Assembly (NCBI GenBank): GCA_013816725.1
Contig: JACDEA010000125.1
Coordinates: 1 to 6,738, forward strand
Source: Actinomycetota bacterium
GTDB taxonomy: Bacteria; Actinomycetota; Acidimicrobiia; Acidimicrobiales; JACDEA01
Length of the DNA: 6,738 bases
Reading direction: 5' to 3'
The notes beneath the pieces were generated by a model, which was not told where the DNA came from, did not search any database, and worked only from the letters and a program-made list of their open reading frames with translations. Below are positions 4,408-6,738 of this stretch, piece by piece. The stretch's first letter is position 1. Every line of letters starts with the position of its first letter. Made by a program: the position numbers and the translations under genes.

Positions 4408-6635
4408 GGGAATATGAAGCCGGTGGTCGGCGGGCCGCCGCCGCCGTCGTCGCCGCCACCACCGCCGCTCGGAGCGGTACTCGACGTCGTCGTCGGTGGC
4501 GGAGAGGCAACCGGTGCGCCGGGCGTGACCTCATAGGGGCCCCCGTCGCCCGTCGCGGTCACGCCCCGTTTGGGGCCGGCGTCGAACCCGCCCCGGGCCT
4601 TGCGTTCCAGCGCGTCGGCGACGTTGCGGATCGGTGCCGGCTCACTGAAGTCGGTGATCGGCACGTCCTTGAGCGCGGCGGTCATGAACGCCTTCCACGT
4701 GCCGGCGGGGATGGTGCCGCCGAACACGCGGGGCACGCCTTTGATATTGCGGAGCGGGGTCTTCTGGTTGTTGGCGTAGCCCATCCACACCGCGGTCGAC
4801 AGCGTCGGCGTGTAGCCAACGAACCACGCGTTCGTGAAGTTCTCGCCGGTGCCGGTCTTGCCGGCGGCGGGACGACCGATGTTGGCGTGGGTGCCGGTGC
4901 CGCTGTCGATGACGGTGCGGAGGATATCGGTGACGTTGTCGGCCACCACTTTCTCGAGCACCTGCTCGCCCTGTCGCTTGCGGTTGTCCTCCAAGACCTT
5001 GCCACCCGCGGTCACCACCTTGACGATCGGCGTGGACGGAAAGCGCTGGCCGCCCGTCGCGAACACGCCATAGGCCGAGGCCATGTCGAGCGGCGCCACG
5101 TCGATGACGCCCAGGGTGTAGCTAAGGCCGTGGATCTCCGGCGTGTAGAACGCGGTGTTGATCCCGAGTTTCTTGGCCATCTCGGCCACCTTCTTCACGC
5201 CGACGTCCTGGATCATCTGCACGAAGACCGTGTTGATCGAGTGGGTCGTCGCGCTGCGGACGGTCGCGCTGCCGCCCCCCTCGCCCTCGTTGTTGCTGGC
5301 GGTGTACTTGCCGATCGTGATCGTCCGCGGCGCCCGGTACACCTTCGACGGCTGGATGCCCTGCTGCAGCGCCGCGGCGAGGGTGAAGGCCTTGAATGCC
5401 GAGCCGGTCTGACGCCCGTTGCCGCCGCCCGGCGCGCTGTTCTTGGGATCGTCCCAGCACGCGGCGGTTACCTCGATCTTCTGCGGCGACTTGATGGCGC
5501 TCTTCGAAGGGCAGTTCGCCAGCGCCAGGTTTACCTGCGAGTACGGCCCACTGTAGAAATCGCGGCCGCCGACCAGCGCCTTGACGAACCCGGTGGGTGG
5601 CTCGACCGAGGCCAGCGCCATTTCGAGCGGATCACCGGTTCCCTTGAGACTGTCGGCCACCGACTTCTCGGCCGCGGCCTGGAGCGCGGGGTCGAGCGCC
5701 GTTTGGATCCGCAGGCCCCCCTTGTTCACCACGTCCTCGCCGTAGCGCTGCTCGAGATACTTCTTCACGTAGTCGACGTAGTACGGAAACTTGGTCTGTC
5801 GTTGCTGCGGGGGATACACGATGGTGGCCGGGCCCGGGGGCTTGCCCCGTACCGCCAACCACACCTGCTGGGCGACCGCTTCGTCGTGCTGCGCCTGGTT
5901 GATCGCACCTTGCTCGAGCATCAACGCCAGCACCTGCCGGCGGCGGGCGTCGGCGCCCGTCGAATTGCTACGCGGTTGATACGCGCTCGGTGCAGGGATG
6001 ATGCCGGCGAGGAGCGCCGACTCCGACAGCGTGAGCTTTGACACCGGCTTGCGGAAGTACGTCTCGGCCGCGGCGCCGACGCCGTAGGCGCCCTCGCCCA
6101 GGTAGATGCTCGACAGGTAGCGGAAGAGGATGTCCTCCTTGCTGTAGCGGCGGCTGCGCTCGAGCTGGTTGGCCAGGATCGTCTCGCGAAACTTCTGCGT
6201 GAACGTGCGGGCCGGCAGCTTGAGGTCATTTCGCGACGCGTTCTTGACGTACTGCTGCGTGATCGTCGACCCGCCCTGGCGAATCGCCTGACCCCGCAGG
6301 TCGGACACGAGCGCGCGGAAGGTGCCGCGCATGTCGACGCCGCGGTGACTGTAGAAGTGGCGATCCTCGGACGCGACCACCGCCTGCTTGAGCACCGCGG
6401 GTATGTCGGTCTGACGGACGGGAATACTCTGCTCGAACTTGCGGAACACGCCGATCTCGGCGCCATTGATGTCGTATACGTGGCTGATCTGGCTGTCGAT
6501 CGCGGCATGCAGGGTCGGCGCGGTGGCGGGCAGCGGCAGCACCAGGAACGACGCCAACACGGTGCCGGCCACCGCGACCGGGACGGTCACCGACGACACC
6601 ACGATCGCGATGACGGCGCGCAAGAAACGACGCAT
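4404..6635 (-). CDS. Class A penicillin-binding protein (glycosyltransferase-transpeptidase)
   Basis: A 743-residue bifunctional peptidoglycan synthase: it polymerises lipid II into glycan strands and crosslinks the stem peptides outside the membrane. A membrane anchor spans about 6-33. The GT51 domain (about 45-235) shows EDRHFYSHRGVD (90-101, catalytic E90), GGSTITQQYVKN (121-132), FRETILANQLE (149-159, second Glu E151), YLSSIYLGEGAYG (173-185, where YLN is usual) and LTLSESALLAGIIPAP (201-216). The transpeptidase domain has SAFK (412-415, nucleophile S412), SIN (466-468) and KTGTGENFTNAWFVGYTP (593-610). All catalytic motifs are present. A loop of about 30 extra residues with C375 and C393 precedes the SxxK motif. 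The C-terminus (about 700-743) is a Pro/Thr/Ser then Gly/Asp-rich, disordered tail without PASTA repeats. The length fits the family. The ATG at 6635 is preceded by GAGGAG. The nearest mycobacterial counterparts would be PonA1/PonA2; I do not assign a symbol because orthology cannot be settled by eye. Confidence 0.97.
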   Translation of the reverse strand: MRRFLRAVIAIVVSSVTVPVAVAGTVLASFLVLPLPATAPTLHAAIDSQISHVYDINGAEIGVFRKFEQSIPVRQTDIPAVLKQAVVASEDRHFYSHRGVDMRGTFRALVSDLRGQAIRQGGSTITQQYVKNASRNDLKLPARTFTQKFRETILANQLERSRRYSKEDILFRYLSSIYLGEGAYGVGAAAETYFRKPVSKLTLSESALLAGIIPAPSAYQPRSNSTGADARRRQVLALMLEQGAINQAQHDEAVAQQVWLAVRGKPPGPATIVYPPQQRQTKFPYYVDYVKKYLEQRYGEDVVNKGGLRIQTALDPALQAAAEKSVADSLKGTGDPLEMALASVEPPTGFVKALVGGRDFYSGPYSQVNLALANCPSKSAIKSPQKIEVTAACWDDPKNSAPGGGNGRQTGSAFKAFTLAAALQQGIQPSKVYRAPRTITIGKYTASNNEGEGGGSATVRSATTHSINTVFVQMIQDVGVKKVAEMAKKLGINTAFYTPEIHGLSYTLGVIDVAPLDMASAYGVFATGGQRFPSTPIVKVVTAGGKVLEDNRKRQGEQVLEKVVADNVTDILRTVIDSGTGTHANIGRPAAGKTGTGENFTNAWFVGYTPTLSTAVWMGYANNQKTPLRNIKGVPRVFGGTIPAGTWKAFMTAALKDVPITDFSEPAPIRNVADALERKARGGFDAGPKRGVTATGDGGPYEVTPGAPVASPPPTTTSSTAPSGGGGGDDGGGGPPTTGFIFP
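4434..4466 (-). repeat. Low-complexity tract encoding a Gly/Asp-rich tail
   Basis: A run of GGN and GAC codons (written as cgc/ccg triplets on the plus strand) encodes residues 724-734 of the penicillin-binding protein, five Gly, two Asp and four Gly. It lies in the disordered extracytoplasmic C-terminus. Such a tract may vary in length between strains by replication slippage; this is inference. Confidence 0.6.
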
Positions 6636-6637
6636 GA

Positions 6638-6643
6638 CTCCTC
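6638..6643 (-). promoter_or_regulatory. Ribosome binding site of the penicillin-binding protein gene
   Basis: On the minus strand GAGGAG lies before the ATG at 6635, the clearest Shine-Dalgarno sequence in the window. The spacer is only two bases (TC), shorter than the usual 5-9, but no better start codon lies just downstream and the frame begins a proper membrane anchor here. It contrasts with the other starts, which lack such a site. Confidence 0.6.
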
Positions 6644-6663
6644 AGCATCGCAGAACCGCGCCG

Positions 6664-6669
6664 TAGCCT
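6664..6669 (+). promoter_or_regulatory. Possible -10 hexamer TAGCCT for the right-edge gene
   Basis: TAGCCT ends 6 bases before the GTG at 6676, the right distance for transcription to start at the start codon. The same CGTAGCCT octamer precedes the Nudix gene on the other strand. It lies in the 40-base gap between divergent starts at 6635 and 6676. No -35 box is seen. Confidence 0.4.
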
Positions 6670-6675
6670 TACGTC

Positions 6676-6738
6676 GTGCCGTCGGTCGACGCCCTCGCCC
6701 GCGAACTGGCCGACGTCGGCCTGCCCCACCCCCTGCTC
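6676..6738 (+). CDS. Start of an unidentified gene, cut by the right edge
   Basis: A GTG at 6676 opens a frame of 21 codons that runs to the window edge, reading MPSVDALARELADVGLPHPL and then L. It is divergent from the penicillin-binding protein gene, 40 bases away, and carries a TAGCCT hexamer at leaderless spacing. The predicted start is a short amphipathic helical stretch. The PSVD opening loosely recalls the N-terminal domain of SelA (L-seryl-tRNA(Sec) selenium transferase), but this is a guess from memory on 21 residues and should not be used as a product name. Confidence 0.5.
   Translation, partial: MPSVDALARELADVGLPHPLL

Noticed and set aside
4430..4475. GCC/GTC triplet-rich stretch as a CRISPR-like or tandem repeat array
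   Set aside because: It has no repeat-spacer structure; it simply encodes the Gly/Asp-rich tail of the penicillin-binding protein.
4335..6041. A plus-strand open frame of 568 codons opposite the penicillin-binding protein
   Set aside because: The opposite strand holds every GT51 and transpeptidase motif. This frame is a GC-bias shadow rich in Arg, Gly, His and Val.

Overview
The window is GC-rich chromosomal DNA of actinobacterial character. It has several GTG starts, tightly packed genes, and -10-like TAnnnT hexamers placed 4-8 bases before start codons, a layout typical of leaderless transcripts. The mix of genes (class A penicillin-binding protein, trypsin-fold membrane protein, Nudix hydrolase, LACTB2-like metallo-hydrolase) recalls, from memory, the Rv3671c-Rv3682 (marP to ponA2) region of Mycobacterium tuberculosis. 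An uncultured member of Acidimicrobiia or a related class is my best guess, but this is inference and not a demonstrated assignment.

Left half, minus strand (1-3425): a compact operon reading right to left. It starts with a NUDT19-like Nudix hydrolase (2622-3425), whose end overlaps the start of an MBL-fold, LACTB2-like hydrolase (1766-2659). Eight bases later comes a soluble protein built as HTH, helical domain, PAS, HisKA and HATPase_c (75-1757). A further minus-strand gene appears to begin at 63 and runs off the left edge. The kinase-like protein has a good ATP-binding domain, but phenylalanine sits where the phosphorylated histidine of the H-box should be.

Middle (3426-4398): a 70-base divergent intergenic region separates the Nudix gene from a plus-strand gene for a single-pass membrane protein with a coiled coil and a trypsin/HtrA-like extracytoplasmic domain. 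Two of its three catalytic positions appear to be lost (His to Ser, Ser to Gln), so it looks like a pseudoprotease.

Right half (4404-6738): a complete bifunctional class A penicillin-binding protein lies on the minus strand and converges on the pseudoprotease gene with only five bases between stop codons. It carries an extra loop of about 30 residues with two cysteines just before its transpeptidase SxxK motif. A divergent plus-strand gene starts at 6676 and runs off the right edge.

Two proteins that look enzymatic but lack key catalytic residues, a kinase-like regulator with its own DNA-binding domain and a membrane-anchored HtrA-like protein next to a cell-wall synthase, are the most notable content. 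No RNA gene, CRISPR array, insertion sequence or other mobile element was seen.
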